Of a DNA stretch of 64,000 nt, positions 53,830 to 63,365 are shown piece after piece (position 1 is the first letter of the stretch; each line of letters starts with the position of its first letter). The notes beneath the pieces are model-generated. The model was not told the origin of the DNA, searched no databases, and saw only the letters and a program-made list of their open reading frames with translations. The DNA is from Apilactobacillus micheneri (GTDB lineage Bacteria > Bacillota > Bacilli > Lactobacillales > Lactobacillaceae): NCBI RefSeq assembly GCF_002993975.1, contig NZ_POSO01000002.1, forward strand, positions 331,469 to 395,468. Direction: 5' to 3'. The translations under genes were made by a program, and so were the position numbers.

Positions 53830-53973
53830 ATGAAAAAATATATTGAAATTTCAGATGATTCATTAGTTAACATCAGTGGTGGTTTTAATAGAACAGCTTA
53901 CAATGCTGGTAGATATACTAGAAAAGCTTTTAATGTTTTTGCTGAAGGATGGGAATTATATAAGTCTTTGTAA
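53830..53973 (+). CDS. bacteriocin prepeptide A with double-glycine leader
   Basis: 47 residues: leader MKKYIEISDDSLVNISGG (18 residues, L-x-x-I-x-GG pattern) and a predicted 29-residue mature peptide starting FNRTAYNAGRYTRKAF and ending in ELYKSL, basic in the first half, amphipathic, one Trp. AGGAGGTG before ATG 53830. The leader is almost identical to that of peptide B, and both lie beside a C39 ABC exporter, which makes a two-peptide (class IIb) bacteriocin likely. I do not recognise the mature sequence. Confidence 0.85.
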   Translation: MKKYIEISDDSLVNISGGFNRTAYNAGRYTRKAFNVFAEGWELYKSL

Positions 53974-54001
53974 TATTTATTTTTTAGGATGGTGATATTT
54001 T

Positions 54002-54157
54002 ATGAAAAAATATATTGAAATTCCAGATGATTCATTAGTCAACATAAATGGAGGATTTAAATCTTACACAAGTGCTCAAGTAAGACGTAATTGTAATGGT
54101 TATGGTCGAGCTGGATCTGATTTTATAGATTTTGTTCATGGCTTTTTAGATGATTAA
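54002..54157 (+). CDS. bacteriocin prepeptide B with double-glycine leader
   Basis: 51 residues: leader MKKYIEIPDDSLVNINGG and a predicted 33-residue mature peptide starting FKSYTSAQVRRNCNGYGRAG and ending in an acidic amphipathic tail (DFVHGFLDD read in part); one cysteine and a G-rich middle. AGGATGGTG before ATG 54002, 28 bases after peptide A. Peptide A is basic and B acidic towards its end, as in complementary two-peptide pairs. Mature sequence not recognised. Confidence 0.85.
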   Translation: MKKYIEIPDDSLVNINGGFKSYTSAQVRRNCNGYGRAGSDFIDFVHGFLDD

Positions 54158-54180
54158 TCTTCTTTTTCAATTATTTATTT

Positions 54181-54239
54181 AAAAATATGTACAAAAAAAC
54201 GAGTAAATAATTTTACCCGCTTCTTTGTACATATTTTAT
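54181..54239. terminator. terminator of the bacteriocin operon, bidirectional
   Basis: AAAATATGTACAAA / TTTGTACATATTTT long stem with an inner GTAAA/TTTAC pairing. Confidence 0.88.
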
Positions 54240-54270
54240 TATATTATTTAAATATAAGCTAATATTTTTG

Positions 54271-54933
54271 CTAATTAACTATTTTTAAATAATATTTTGT
54301 AGTAGTTAAATAGTAATAAGGTCCAACATATATAATAGCTATTCCAAATGTTATTATTACAACAAACCACCATCCAATGAAACTTAGTCTTAGGACAAAA
54401 TATTCAGCTTTATGTCCATCCATTAGTTGACGACTTTTGGTGATAGCTTCTAGTACGCCAATCGGATTACCACTTTGTGCAGCATCACGATATATATATA
54501 CTGCCTGTGAATATGAACATGCCTTAATGAATGCAGGGAATAATAGTAAAAATGCCCATAAAGTAATGAAAATAAATGACATTATATATACACCAATCGT
54601 TCCCCAGAAAACTCTTTTACTAGATAGAATGTTAAATGATTTAGAAAATCCATTTTCAAAATCACTTTTGTTTCGCCATACATCTAATATATTAAATTGA
54701 GCACTGTAAGCGAATATTGCTGATACAATTCCAAAAATACCAGTTGATAAAACTAAATTACTATTATATGTTGTTTGCAATACACCATCGGTCAAAGAAA
54801 AAGATTCAGTACCTTGGTTAGTCATGTTTGTTATTATCGCCATAATAAAATATGGTATAAATAAGGTAAAGAAGAATCCAAAATGTTGACTTACCATTTG
54901 ATTAGCTTCCATTTTTAGTTGTGAACGATCCAA
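54271..54933 (-). CDS. DUF975 family membrane protein, candidate immunity protein
   Basis: 220 residues, five or six membrane segments, DUF975 pattern (MDRSQLKMEANQMVSQHFGF, read in part; IGVLEAITKSRQLMDGHKAEYFVLRLSFIGWW). TTG start at 54933, 7 bases after GAGGAGG. DUF975 proteins are of unknown role; since no dedicated immunity gene is otherwise visible and this one is next to the bacteriocin genes, immunity is possible but unproven. It could equally be an unrelated housekeeping membrane protein. Confidence 0.8.
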   Translation of the reverse strand: MDRSQLKMEANQMVSQHFGFFFTLFIPYFIMAIITNMTNQGTESFSLTDGVLQTTYNSNLVLSTGIFGIVSAIFAYSAQFNILDVWRNKSDFENGFSKSFNILSSKRVFWGTIGVYIMSFIFITLWAFLLLFPAFIKACSYSQAVYIYRDAAQSGNPIGVLEAITKSRQLMDGHKAEYFVLRLSFIGWWFVVIITFGIAIIYVGPYYYLTTTKYYLKIVN

Positions 54934-54973
54934 TTGAAAACCTCCTCATATTTTTCTTTTATTATACTATATG

Positions 54974-55014
54974 TAAAAAACTCTTTAAGCAATTTACTTA
55001 AAGAGTTTTTATTT
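54974..55014 (-). terminator. intrinsic terminator
   Basis: AAAAACTCTTTAAG / CTTAAAGAGTTTTT stem below the leftward oxidoreductase gene. Confidence 0.88.
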
Positions 55015-55015
55015 T

Positions 55016-56356
55016 TTATAAGTTTTTCCAAGCTTCATGACCGATTGAAGGGAAAAGATGAACATTTCGTTCAATTTCTTCTTCATTCATACGCATGTTA
55101 ACTGCGGGAACAAGTGTATCAATTGTATTATCAGCATCATCAGAAATTTCTGTAAAACCGACTAAACGATGTTCTTTATCAAAGACATATGCATTTTCAG
55201 CAATTTTAGCTTTAGTGGCTTGTCTAAACCATGTTCCTGCCATATCATGTCTTTCAACTGTATATGCATCACTTTGTTCAGCAGCAGCAACTGAGACACC
55301 CATTTGGCTAATTCTTGGAGATGTAAAGACAACTGAAGGAATAGCAGGGAAATCAATAGCCTTATCAGTTTCGCCAGCAAAGAGATGATTTAAATATTGT
55401 GATTCAAAGGTAGCAGTAGGGGTTAAATTAGGTTGACCAGTAGCGGCAACATCACCGGAAGCGTAAATGTTATCAACTGAAGTTTGTAAATGATCATTTA
55501 CAATAACACCTTTTTTATCATCATATTTAACTCCAATTTCTTCTAGTCCCATATTATGAACCATAGGAACACGACCAGATGCATCTAAAATCCATTCTAC
55601 ATTTAGTTCTTTTTTATCACCATAATTTACAACATAATTGTTGCCATCACGATTAAAAGCATGAATATCAGCATTTTGAATGAAATGAATGCCTGATTCT
55701 TTCATTTCATTAATTACTTTTTCTACATATGGTTGATAAAAGCCACGTAATGCTTTATCACTATGCATTAGCATTGTGACATCAGCACCAGCTTCATTAG
55801 CCATAGTAGCGAATTCCATTGCGATATAACCGGTTCCTACAATGGCCATGGATTTAGGCATTTCATCTAAGTTTAAGAAATCTTTAGAATCATGAGATAA
55901 TTCTGTATTTTCTACATTCACTCTATGAGGAGTTAAACCAGTTGCGATGACGATTTTATCGGAAGTAACATGTTCACCATTAATTTCTAATGTATGAGCA
56001 TCAGTAAATTTGGCAAATCCATGAATAACATCCATGCCTAATGACTTCATAGTAGCTTCACGATTTACTTTAATATTATCAATTCCAGTATGTTTATTTT
56101 GCATATTAGCATGCCAATTAATCTTGGTATCACCTTCAACAATGCTACTCATGCGATGTTGTTTTTTGGCTAAAGTGATTGGCAAATCTAATGTTATTTT
56201 TGCATTACAGCCCCAATTAGGACATGTTCCACCAACTGCATCGGCTTCAACAAAAGCAATCTTAAAACCTTTCTTACATAGCTTTTTGGCGCCATCAAAA
56301 GCAGCATGGCCAGAACCAATATAAATTACATCGTAATTATATTTATTATTTTGCAT
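55016..56356 (-). CDS. FAD-dependent disulfide reductase (glutathione reductase-like)
   Basis: 446 residues of the class I pyridine nucleotide-disulfide oxidoreductases. FAD site IYIGSGHAAFDGA, redox pair C-x4-C in GGTCPNWGCNAK, NAD(P) site AIVGTGYIAMEFA, second FAD motif YASGDVA, and C-terminal dimer domain ending LFPSIGHEAW, where glutathione reductases have HxHPT-like His. Reduces a low-molecular-weight disulfide with NAD(P)H; substrate not certain. Tandem paralogue upstream, separated by a terminator. Confidence 0.88.
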   Translation of the reverse strand: MQNNKYNYDVIYIGSGHAAFDGAKKLCKKGFKIAFVEADAVGGTCPNWGCNAKITLDLPITLAKKQHRMSSIVEGDTKINWHANMQNKHTGIDNIKVNREATMKSLGMDVIHGFAKFTDAHTLEINGEHVTSDKIVIATGLTPHRVNVENTELSHDSKDFLNLDEMPKSMAIVGTGYIAMEFATMANEAGADVTMLMHSDKALRGFYQPYVEKVINEMKESGIHFIQNADIHAFNRDGNNYVVNYGDKKELNVEWILDASGRVPMVHNMGLEEIGVKYDDKKGVIVNDHLQTSVDNIYASGDVAATGQPNLTPTATFESQYLNHLFAGETDKAIDFPAIPSVVFTSPRISQMGVSVAAAEQSDAYTVERHDMAGTWFRQATKAKIAENAYVFDKEHRLVGFTEISDDADNTIDTLVPAVNMRMNEEEIERNVHLFPSIGHEAWKNL

Positions 56357-56445
56357 AAATAATCCTCCTCATAATATATGTATCTATCAACACTTAATTT
56401 AATATAGTGTTCATGAATACACAAACAAATAGACTTATATAAATA

Positions 56446-56476
56446 AAAAATTCCAGTTTCCTGGAATTTTTATTTA
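56446..56476 (-). terminator. intrinsic terminator
   Basis: AAAAATTCCAG / CTGGAATTTTT stem between the two reductase genes. Confidence 0.85.
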
Positions 56477-56504
56477 TAGATATGCTTGTTTTAAATTTTA
56501 GAGA

Positions 56505-57839
56505 TTAAATACTTTGCCATGCATCGCTTCCGATGGATGGGAATAAGTGAACCAAACGACCAATTTGTTTTTGATCTAGTTTTAGAGCAACGGCAGGTAA
56601 GATTGAATCGATAACAGAATCAGCTTGATCAGATACTTCAGTAGCACCTACCAAATGATGTTCTTTATCAAAGACATATGCACGTTTAGCAATTTGTTCT
56701 TTGGTAATGGCACGATACCAATCTTTTGTCATATCAGTTTCTTCAACTGTATATTCATCACTGTTCTTAGCTTCATCAACTGAAACACCAACTTCTGCAA
56801 TCCTTGGAGTTGTGAAGACAACGGATGGAATTACAGGGAAATCAATAGCAGCTGTAGTTTCACCAGAGAATAAACTAGTTAGATATTTTGATTCAAACAT
56901 AGCAGTAGGGGTCAACTTAGGTTTACCAGTATCAGCAACATCGCCAGATGCATAGATATTATCAACATTTGTTGCTAAATGATCATTAACTTTGATACCA
57001 TTTTTATCATATTTGATACCTAAGTCTTCTAAGCCCATGTTTTCAACATTGGGAATTCTACCAGTGGCATCTAAAATGTAGTCGGTACGAATATCTTCAT
57101 CAGCTAGTTGAACAGCGGTTACGCAGTCATCCTTTTGTACAAAATCTTTAATTTTAGCATTTTTTACAAAACGAACACCTTTATTTTCCAATTCTTTCAT
57201 AACCATATCAACATATTCTTGATTGAATTGACGAAGTGCTTTGTCACCATGCATTAAAACAGTGACTTGAGCATCAGCAGCATTAGCGATAGTTGCAAAT
57301 TCCATTGCAATATATCCAGCACCGATGATTGTTACATGTTTTGGCATTTCATCTAAGTTTAAGAAATCTTTAGAGTCATGAGCTAATTCTTTACCGCTAA
57401 CATCTAAACGATTTGGACGTAGTCCAGTGGCAATGACAATTTTATCTGCAGAATAGCTTTTATCACCAACATTTACAGTATGATTATCATTTAATTTAGC
57501 AAAACCATGAATTAAATTGATACCAAGTGATGTGATTAATCCACTAATTGCATCAGGTAATCCATCAATTACCTTGTGTTTATTAATCATATTTTCTTTC
57601 CAGTTGATTGAAGTATCACCATTAATGATATTTTGTAATCGCTTTTGAGTTTCATTTAATTGAACTGGAATGTCTAAAGCAATTTTAGCGTTACATCCCC
57701 AATTAGGACATGTTCCACCAACCTTATCTGCTTCAACGACTGCAATTTTATAACCCTTTTGTGCTAATGGAATAGCACCATCAAATGTACCATGACCAGC
57801 ACCAATATATAAAACATCATAATCGTATTTATCAGTCAT
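56505..57839 (-). CDS. FAD-dependent disulfide reductase, paralogue
   Basis: 444 residues, same architecture: FAD site YIGAGHGTFDGA, redox pair GGTCPNWGCNAK, NAD(P) site TIIGAGYIAMEFA, YASGDVADTG, and end HLFPSIGSDAW. About two thirds of aligned residues look identical to the neighbour, so a tandem duplication with divergence. Different promoters and terminators imply separate regulation. Same functional doubt about the substrate. Confidence 0.88.
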   Translation of the reverse strand: MTDKYDYDVLYIGAGHGTFDGAIPLAQKGYKIAVVEADKVGGTCPNWGCNAKIALDIPVQLNETQKRLQNIINGDTSINWKENMINKHKVIDGLPDAISGLITSLGINLIHGFAKLNDNHTVNVGDKSYSADKIVIATGLRPNRLDVSGKELAHDSKDFLNLDEMPKHVTIIGAGYIAMEFATIANAADAQVTVLMHGDKALRQFNQEYVDMVMKELENKGVRFVKNAKIKDFVQKDDCVTAVQLADEDIRTDYILDATGRIPNVENMGLEDLGIKYDKNGIKVNDHLATNVDNIYASGDVADTGKPKLTPTAMFESKYLTSLFSGETTAAIDFPVIPSVVFTTPRIAEVGVSVDEAKNSDEYTVEETDMTKDWYRAITKEQIAKRAYVFDKEHHLVGATEVSDQADSVIDSILPAVALKLDQKQIGRLVHLFPSIGSDAWQSI

Positions 57840-57997
57840 TTATAATCATTCCTAACATTATTAAAGTTATTAATTAATATTTCTAAATTCTAGAATAGCT
57901 GGCTTATTATTATAATTCAAATATTTTGTCTTAGATTGTTTAGAGTACGATGAAAATCTTATGTATTTTTAATGTTCATTATGTATTATAATAGTGA

Positions 57998-58801
<804 letters not shown>

Positions 58802-58824
58802 TAATTCCATATTAGACAAAAATA

Positions 58825-58857
58825 AAAGGACATGCATAAAATGCATGTCCTTTTGTG
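58825..58857 (+). terminator. intrinsic terminator
   Basis: AAAGGACATGCAT / ATGCATGTCCTTTT stem. Confidence 0.88.
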
Positions 58858-58883
58858 TGAGATATAATAAAAACAATATTAAT

Positions 58884-58998
58884 AAAAAAGTACTCCAAAA
58901 ATTAAATCTTCAAAGTACTTTGGTTAGTGAGCTGTGATGCTTCGAACACCATCTTCTCAGCAAAGGACTGAGTGCTTTTACCTTAAGCTAACAGCTCA
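58884..58998 (-). ncRNA. tRNA-like small RNA with its own terminator
   Basis: Leftward. 58928-58998 folds as a 71-nt cloverleaf: acceptor-like TGAGCTG/CAGCTCA, D-arm-like GCTT-AAGGTAA-AAGC, anticodon-arm-like CTCAG-TCCTTTG-CTGAG, 4-nt variable loop, T-arm TGGTG-TTCGAAG-CATCA. The anticodon loop lacks U33 and there is no plausible elongator identity, so it is not an ordinary tRNA. It is followed by a terminator-like stem AAAGTACTTT / GGAGTACTTTTTT (58886-58921). Pseudo-tRNA or tRNA mimic. Confidence 0.6.
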
Positions 58999-59136
58999 TA
59001 ATATTGAATTAATTGTCGATTACTAATCAACAATTAATATTAAACCATAATATTAATTTTAATGCAACAAAAATTTGGTATTTTTTCTAAATTTAGATAT
59101 ACTTTGTCTACGAATACATATTTGGGAGGATTTATA

Positions 59137-59241
59137 ATGAGTTTTATTATTTATTTAATTTTATTTGTAATAATTTTATTTTTAGTATCAACATTTACTA
59201 CTGTTTGGATTCTTCATCGTCAAAATAAAAGACACAAATAG
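59137..59241 (+). CDS. small membrane protein (34 aa)
   Basis: One membrane segment (MSFIIYLILFVIILFLVSTF) and a basic tail ending RQNKRHK. GGGAGGA at good distance before ATG 59137. Small hydrophobic protein of unknown role; type I toxin-like in shape, but no antisense RNA is evident. Confidence 0.65.
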   Translation: MSFIIYLILFVIILFLVSTFTTVWILHRQNKRHK

Positions 59242-59398
59242 CTTTATAACAACAATATAAATGATCTTTCTATTGACATATAAATTTTATTTATAATGAA
59301 CTTATTTTTTGACTATATCTTATGCGATGTTTTATAGTTTGTTATCGTTAAATAAATTTAAAAATAAAATTTTATATAATTAATAGGAGGGGTTATAA

Positions 59399-60370
59399 AT
59401 GGGTGTATTTTTTACATCAATTCAAAGTGTCCTAGTAGTTGTACTAATCATGATTCTAGGTTATGTATTGCGTAAAACTGGATGGTTTGCTGATACATTT
59501 AGTAAGAATATTTCTAAACTAATTAAAAATATTGCGCTACCTGCTTCAATCTTTGTTGCAGTGTTAAATAAATTAACTCGTGATCAGCTAGTTGGTTTTA
59601 GTAGTTATTTAATCTGGGGAATTATTTCAGTAGTCATTGGCTATATTATTGCGTTTGCACTTGTTAAAATCATGAAGATCAGAGTGGGTCGTCGTGGAGT
59701 ATTTATTAATGCCATTGTAAATGCCAATACTATTTTTATTGGATTACCATTGAACTTAGCACTATTTCCTAACTCAATGACTTATTTCTTGGTTTACTAC
59801 ATTATTAATACCGTTTCGACTTGGGCCTTTGGGGTCTTCTTAATTAGTAATGATGATCCTACTAAGAAAGACCAACCAAAAGAACATCACAAGATTAATT
59901 GGAAGCAAGTTCTTCCAATGCCACTTGTTGGATTCTTAATCGCTTTGATTTTCTTATTGTTAAATATTCCAGTATTAAAAGTACCATTTATTTCACAAAC
60001 ATTATCATATGTAGGAAGTTTAGTAACACCATTATCACTTATTTACATTGGAATTGTTTTAGCTGATGCTGGATTAAAGAGCATCTCATTTGATCGTGAT
60101 ACAGTTGTAGCCTTAATTGGTCGTTTCATTTTAGCACCAGTTGTAATGATTGGAATCTTAGTTTTAGCTATGCACGGTGGAGTCTCATTACCATCAATGT
60201 TTAACCAAACGATGATTGTTCAATCTGCTACTCCAATGCTAGCTGTATTGCCTATCCTAGCTGCTGAAGCTCATGGTGACGTTAAATATGCTACCAATAT
60301 TGTTACTACATCAACTATTTTATTCATTGTTGTTATTCCTATTTTAATGACAATTGTTCAATACATTTAG
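59399..60370 (+). CDS. AEC family transporter (malate permease type)
   Basis: 323 residues, ten membrane segments in two halves separated by a polar loop at about 155-175 (NDDPTKKDQPKEHHK). Auxin efflux carrier family signature NANTIFIGLPLNLALF and TPLSLIYIGIVLADAG, SATPMLAVLPILA. Members in lactic acid bacteria include MleP, a malate carrier; without a malolactic enzyme gene next to it, the substrate remains open. GGAGGGG before ATG 59399. Confidence 0.88.
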   Translation: MGVFFTSIQSVLVVVLIMILGYVLRKTGWFADTFSKNISKLIKNIALPASIFVAVLNKLTRDQLVGFSSYLIWGIISVVIGYIIAFALVKIMKIRVGRRGVFINAIVNANTIFIGLPLNLALFPNSMTYFLVYYIINTVSTWAFGVFLISNDDPTKKDQPKEHHKINWKQVLPMPLVGFLIALIFLLLNIPVLKVPFISQTLSYVGSLVTPLSLIYIGIVLADAGLKSISFDRDTVVALIGRFILAPVVMIGILVLAMHGGVSLPSMFNQTMIVQSATPMLAVLPILAAEAHGDVKYATNIVTTSTILFIVVIPILMTIVQYI

Positions 60371-60372
60371 TT

Positions 60373-60409
60373 AATAAAGAGTTGTCAATTAATTGGCAGC
60401 TCTTTTTTG
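60373..60409 (+). terminator. intrinsic terminator
   Basis: AAGAGTTGtCAATT / AATTGgCAGCTCTTTTTT stem. Confidence 0.85.
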
Positions 60410-60482
60410 TTGGATTGACAATGTTTGTGGGGTAGAATAAACTTTTAGTTAAGCTTAATTTGCATACGAAGAAGGAATTTAT

Positions 60483-60560
60483 ATGTTTGAAAAATTATGT
60501 TATGTATTAATCGCAATCGCTATTATTATTACAATTGCAGTTTATATTATTTGTTATTAA
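60483..60560 (+). CDS. very small membrane peptide (25 aa)
   Basis: MFEKLCYVLIAIAIIITIAV plus YIICY; one hydrophobic helix. GAAGGAA before ATG 60483, and its stop lies 14 bases before the L,D-transpeptidase start, so it is probably translated first in that transcript. Confidence 0.5.
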   Translation: MFEKLCYVLIAIAIIITIAVYIICY

Positions 60561-60574
60561 AAAGAGGTAATATT

Positions 60575-61168
60575 TTGAAATTATTAAATAAAAAGAAAAT
60601 TGCATTAATTTTGTCTTGTTTTTTAACTACTCTTATTTTAATTTCTTGTGGAAAAGCAACAGCTAAAAATAATATAAAAAAGGGTCATTTTAATATTGAT
60701 GAACGAGTTGAAGCCAAGTTACAAAAGATTGATTGGCGAAAACCTTCTGAAAAGATCCCTTATCCTAATATGAATCCAAAAAAGAAGAATTGGTTATTGG
60801 TTTCTAGCGAACATCAACGTGTTTATGTAATGACCCCTAAAAATAAGCTTCTATATACAATGTATTGTTCTACTGGCAGTGGCAATAGTGCAACTCCTAA
60901 GGGTACTTATCATATTCAAGCTGAACGTGGCAATCATTTTTACAATGCTAGTTCAGGAGAAGGTGCTAATTATTGGACTTCTTGGAAAGATCATGGAATT
61001 TACTTGTTCCATAGTGTTCCCGTTGATAAAAATGGTAAGTATTTAATGAAGGATGCTCATGAATTGGGTAAAAAGGCTAATTCACATGGTTGCATTCGTT
61101 TATCAGTACCAGATGCTAAATGGATTAATCAACATGTTCCGTTTGGAACCAAAGTTGTCATTAAATAA
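60575..61168 (+). CDS. L,D-transpeptidase lipoprotein (YkuD)
   Basis: 197 residues. Lipoprotein signal with lipobox LISC-GK near residue 26; YkuD domain at about 65-197 with the catalytic Cys173 in SHGCIRLS and histidine in HSVPVDKNG region. Forms 3-3 cross-links or attaches proteins in peptidoglycan outside the membrane. TTG start at 60575 after AGAGGT; the longer frame upstream belongs to the small peptide region. Confidence 0.92.
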   Translation: MKLLNKKKIALILSCFLTTLILISCGKATAKNNIKKGHFNIDERVEAKLQKIDWRKPSEKIPYPNMNPKKKNWLLVSSEHQRVYVMTPKNKLLYTMYCSTGSGNSATPKGTYHIQAERGNHFYNASSGEGANYWTSWKDHGIYLFHSVPVDKNGKYLMKDAHELGKKANSHGCIRLSVPDAKWINQHVPFGTKVVIK

Positions 61169-61208
61169 AAAATGTCGATACGATTTATTCGTACCGACAT
61201 TTTTTGTT
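61165..61208. terminator. bidirectional terminator
   Basis: AAAAAATGTCGaTACGA / TCGTAcCGACATTTTTT stem between convergent genes. Confidence 0.9.
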
Positions 61209-61400
61209 TTAAGGTAAAGTAATAACAATGGCTAAAATCAAGATCATTATAATAGCTATAATTAAAATTGGAATTATATTTTTAGTAAGCAGTTTACGTT
61301 GCTTGTAATATAAAAATCCAAGTAATAAAAGCATGGCAATCACTCCGATTGCATACATAACGATTAATTTGATTTGAACTGAGAAATCACTAGCCATCAT
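61209..61400 (-). CDS. small membrane protein (63 aa)
   Basis: Two membrane segments (about 8-31 and 40-62) joined by a basic turn YYKQRKLLTKN. AGGTGG lies before ATG 61400. Last gene after the GNAT gene on the minus strand, 16 bases below it. Function unknown. Confidence 0.7.
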   Translation of the reverse strand: MMASDFSVQIKLIVMYAIGVIAMLLLLGFLYYKQRKLLTKNIIPILIIAIIMILILAIVITLP

Positions 61401-61416
61401 ATTTTAGCCACCTTTA

Positions 61417-61950
61417 TTATTTAATTAGTAATTGGTATGCATATCTAGCAGTCCAAGGGTGACCATTTTCACGCATGTGAATAATCCCACGTTTTTCAAA
61501 ACCATTAGATGTGATTACATGTTGCATTGCCATATTTTCGGGATGAGTATCGATTCTTACATCTTTAAATCCTAAGACAGTGGAAACTGTAATTAAACCG
61601 CTCACTAGTTTTTGTGAAAGATGTTGTCCACGGAATTTATTTGAAATTGCTACACGATGAATTGCTGCATAATGAGCTTCAGAACCATTTACCCATTCAC
61701 CATCTTCAATTTTTAAGTAATTAGGATCAATTCCTTGATGGATAGTTGCGGTTCCAGCAATATTACCATCAGTTACTAGTACATAATTGATTCCGTCTGC
61801 AATATCTTTTTTCAAGTCATCATCAGCAGGGTAACCATGTTGCCATTGGTCAATTCCTTGTTCACCTAAATATGCAATAGCTGAATGGATAATGTCCAAA
61901 ATTTCTGGTAAATCCTTTTCTATTGATTTTCTTAAGTATGTTGCGGGCAT
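61417..61950 (-). CDS. GNAT family N-acetyltransferase
   Basis: 177 residues; acetyl-CoA binding motif A region (AIHRVAISNKFRGQHLSQKL) with the usual RxxGxxL-like RGQHLSQ, and motif B (DTHPENMAMQHVITSNGFEK) with end WTARYAYQL. Start ATG 61950 after AAGGAAGTG; the longer open frame lacks a signal. Acetyl acceptor unknown. Confidence 0.9.
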   Translation of the reverse strand: MPATYLRKSIEKDLPEILDIIHSAIAYLGEQGIDQWQHGYPADDDLKKDIADGINYVLVTDGNIAGTATIHQGIDPNYLKIEDGEWVNGSEAHYAAIHRVAISNKFRGQHLSQKLVSGLITVSTVLGFKDVRIDTHPENMAMQHVITSNGFEKRGIIHMRENGHPWTARYAYQLLIK

Positions 61951-62096
61951 TTTAACACTTCCTTTTGGATTAATTATTAATTTATAAAAACCATAACTTA
62001 AGAGTATATATATAATCGCTGTTAAATGCAACGAATAAAAAAACTCTCATATAATATAGGATACAACAAATCGATATTTGTTCCACGTGATTTGTT

Positions 62097-63275
62097 TTAT
62101 AATAATGTAATTTTCATTGCCATTCCCATGCCACCACCAATACAAATAGTAGCTAAACCATTTTTCTTATTAGTACGTTTTAAGTTATATATTAACGTTC
62201 CAATAATTCTAGCTCCTGAATCACCAAGAGGATGTCCCATTGAAATAGCACCACCAGAAATGTTCAATTTGTTTTTATCGATATTGTAATTTTTGGCCAC
62301 TGCTAATACTTGTGCTGCAAATGCTTCATTAAGTTCTACTAAATCAATGTCATCCATACTAATGTTCATTTTAGTGAATAATTTTTTAGTAGCATCATAT
62401 GGTGCATAACCCATGTAATCTGGATCACATCCAGTTTCTGCGTAATCATCAATTACAGCTAAGGGTTTAATGCCTCTTTTTTCGGCTTCGGATGCACTCA
62501 TTAAAACAAGTGCAGATGCACCGTCATTTAAACTAGCTGCGTTCCCAGCAGTGACAGATCCTTCTTGGGTAAATGCAGGCTTTAATTTTCCTAAAGCTTC
62601 CATATTAGTATCTGGTCTAACTGTTTCATCATCTTTAAATATGAAGCTACCTTTACGACTCTTTATCTCAATAGGAACAATTTCCTCCTTAAGATAATCA
62701 TTTTTCTGAGCATTTAAAGCACGCATATGTGATTCATATGCCCATTTATCTTGTTCTGCTCTAGTAACATTATATTTTTTAGCTACATTTTCTGCAGTCA
62801 TTCCCATTGGTTGTTTGTTAAAAGCATCCATTAAAGCATCATTATATATAGAATCAATTAATGAAACATTGCCAAACTTCTTGCCTTTTCTCATGTTCAT
62901 GTTTAAGAAGGGAGCATTGGACATGCTTTCGACGCCACCAGCAACAACTATGTTTGCATCACCCATAGCAATGGCTGCTTGGGCATTACGCACAGCTTTT
63001 AATCCAGAGCCACAAACTTGATTAACAGTGTTGGCTGTACTTGAGTAGGGGATGCCAGAGTTTATTTCGATTTGTCTGGAAATATTTTGACCAGCCCCAG
63101 CTTGTAGAACATTACCAAAGATAACTTGATCGACATTATCATTGTTTATTTTTGCTTGTTTGATTGCTTCTTTAGTTACAATTGTTCCCAATTCAACTGA
63201 TGAAAAATTTTTAAGCTCACCATTTATTTTCCCAATTGGGGTTCTCTTCGCTGCTACAATAACTACTTTTTCCAA
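62097..63275 (-). CDS. acetyl-CoA C-acetyltransferase (thiolase)
   Basis: 392 residues with the complete thiolase triad: nucleophile Cys88 (NQVCGSGLKAV), His348 (GHPLGDSGAR) and Cys378 (TICIGGGMG). Condenses two acetyl-CoA to acetoacetyl-CoA, in lactobacilli the entry to the mevalonate isoprenoid pathway. TTG start at 63275 after AGGAG. No mevalonate gene is in the window. Confidence 0.95.
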   Translation of the reverse strand: MEKVVIVAAKRTPIGKINGELKNFSSVELGTIVTKEAIKQAKINNDNVDQVIFGNVLQAGAGQNISRQIEINSGIPYSSTANTVNQVCGSGLKAVRNAQAAIAMGDANIVVAGGVESMSNAPFLNMNMRKGKKFGNVSLIDSIYNDALMDAFNKQPMGMTAENVAKKYNVTRAEQDKWAYESHMRALNAQKNDYLKEEIVPIEIKSRKGSFIFKDDETVRPDTNMEALGKLKPAFTQEGSVTAGNAASLNDGASALVLMSASEAEKRGIKPLAVIDDYAETGCDPDYMGYAPYDATKKLFTKMNISMDDIDLVELNEAFAAQVLAVAKNYNIDKNKLNISGGAISMGHPLGDSGARIIGTLIYNLKRTNKKNGLATICIGGGMGMAMKITLL

Positions 63276-63365
63276 TATACTTTTCTCCTTTTAAGTAATT
63301 TATTTTTCATTATAAAGGTTATGATTTGTTTTTTGTTGAAGTTTAATCATTTTTTAAATTTATTG

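Noticed and set aside
58928-58998. Ordinary tRNA gene
   Set aside because: Anticodon loop lacks U33 and a purine at 37, D-stem is shifted by one base, and no amino-acid identity fits.
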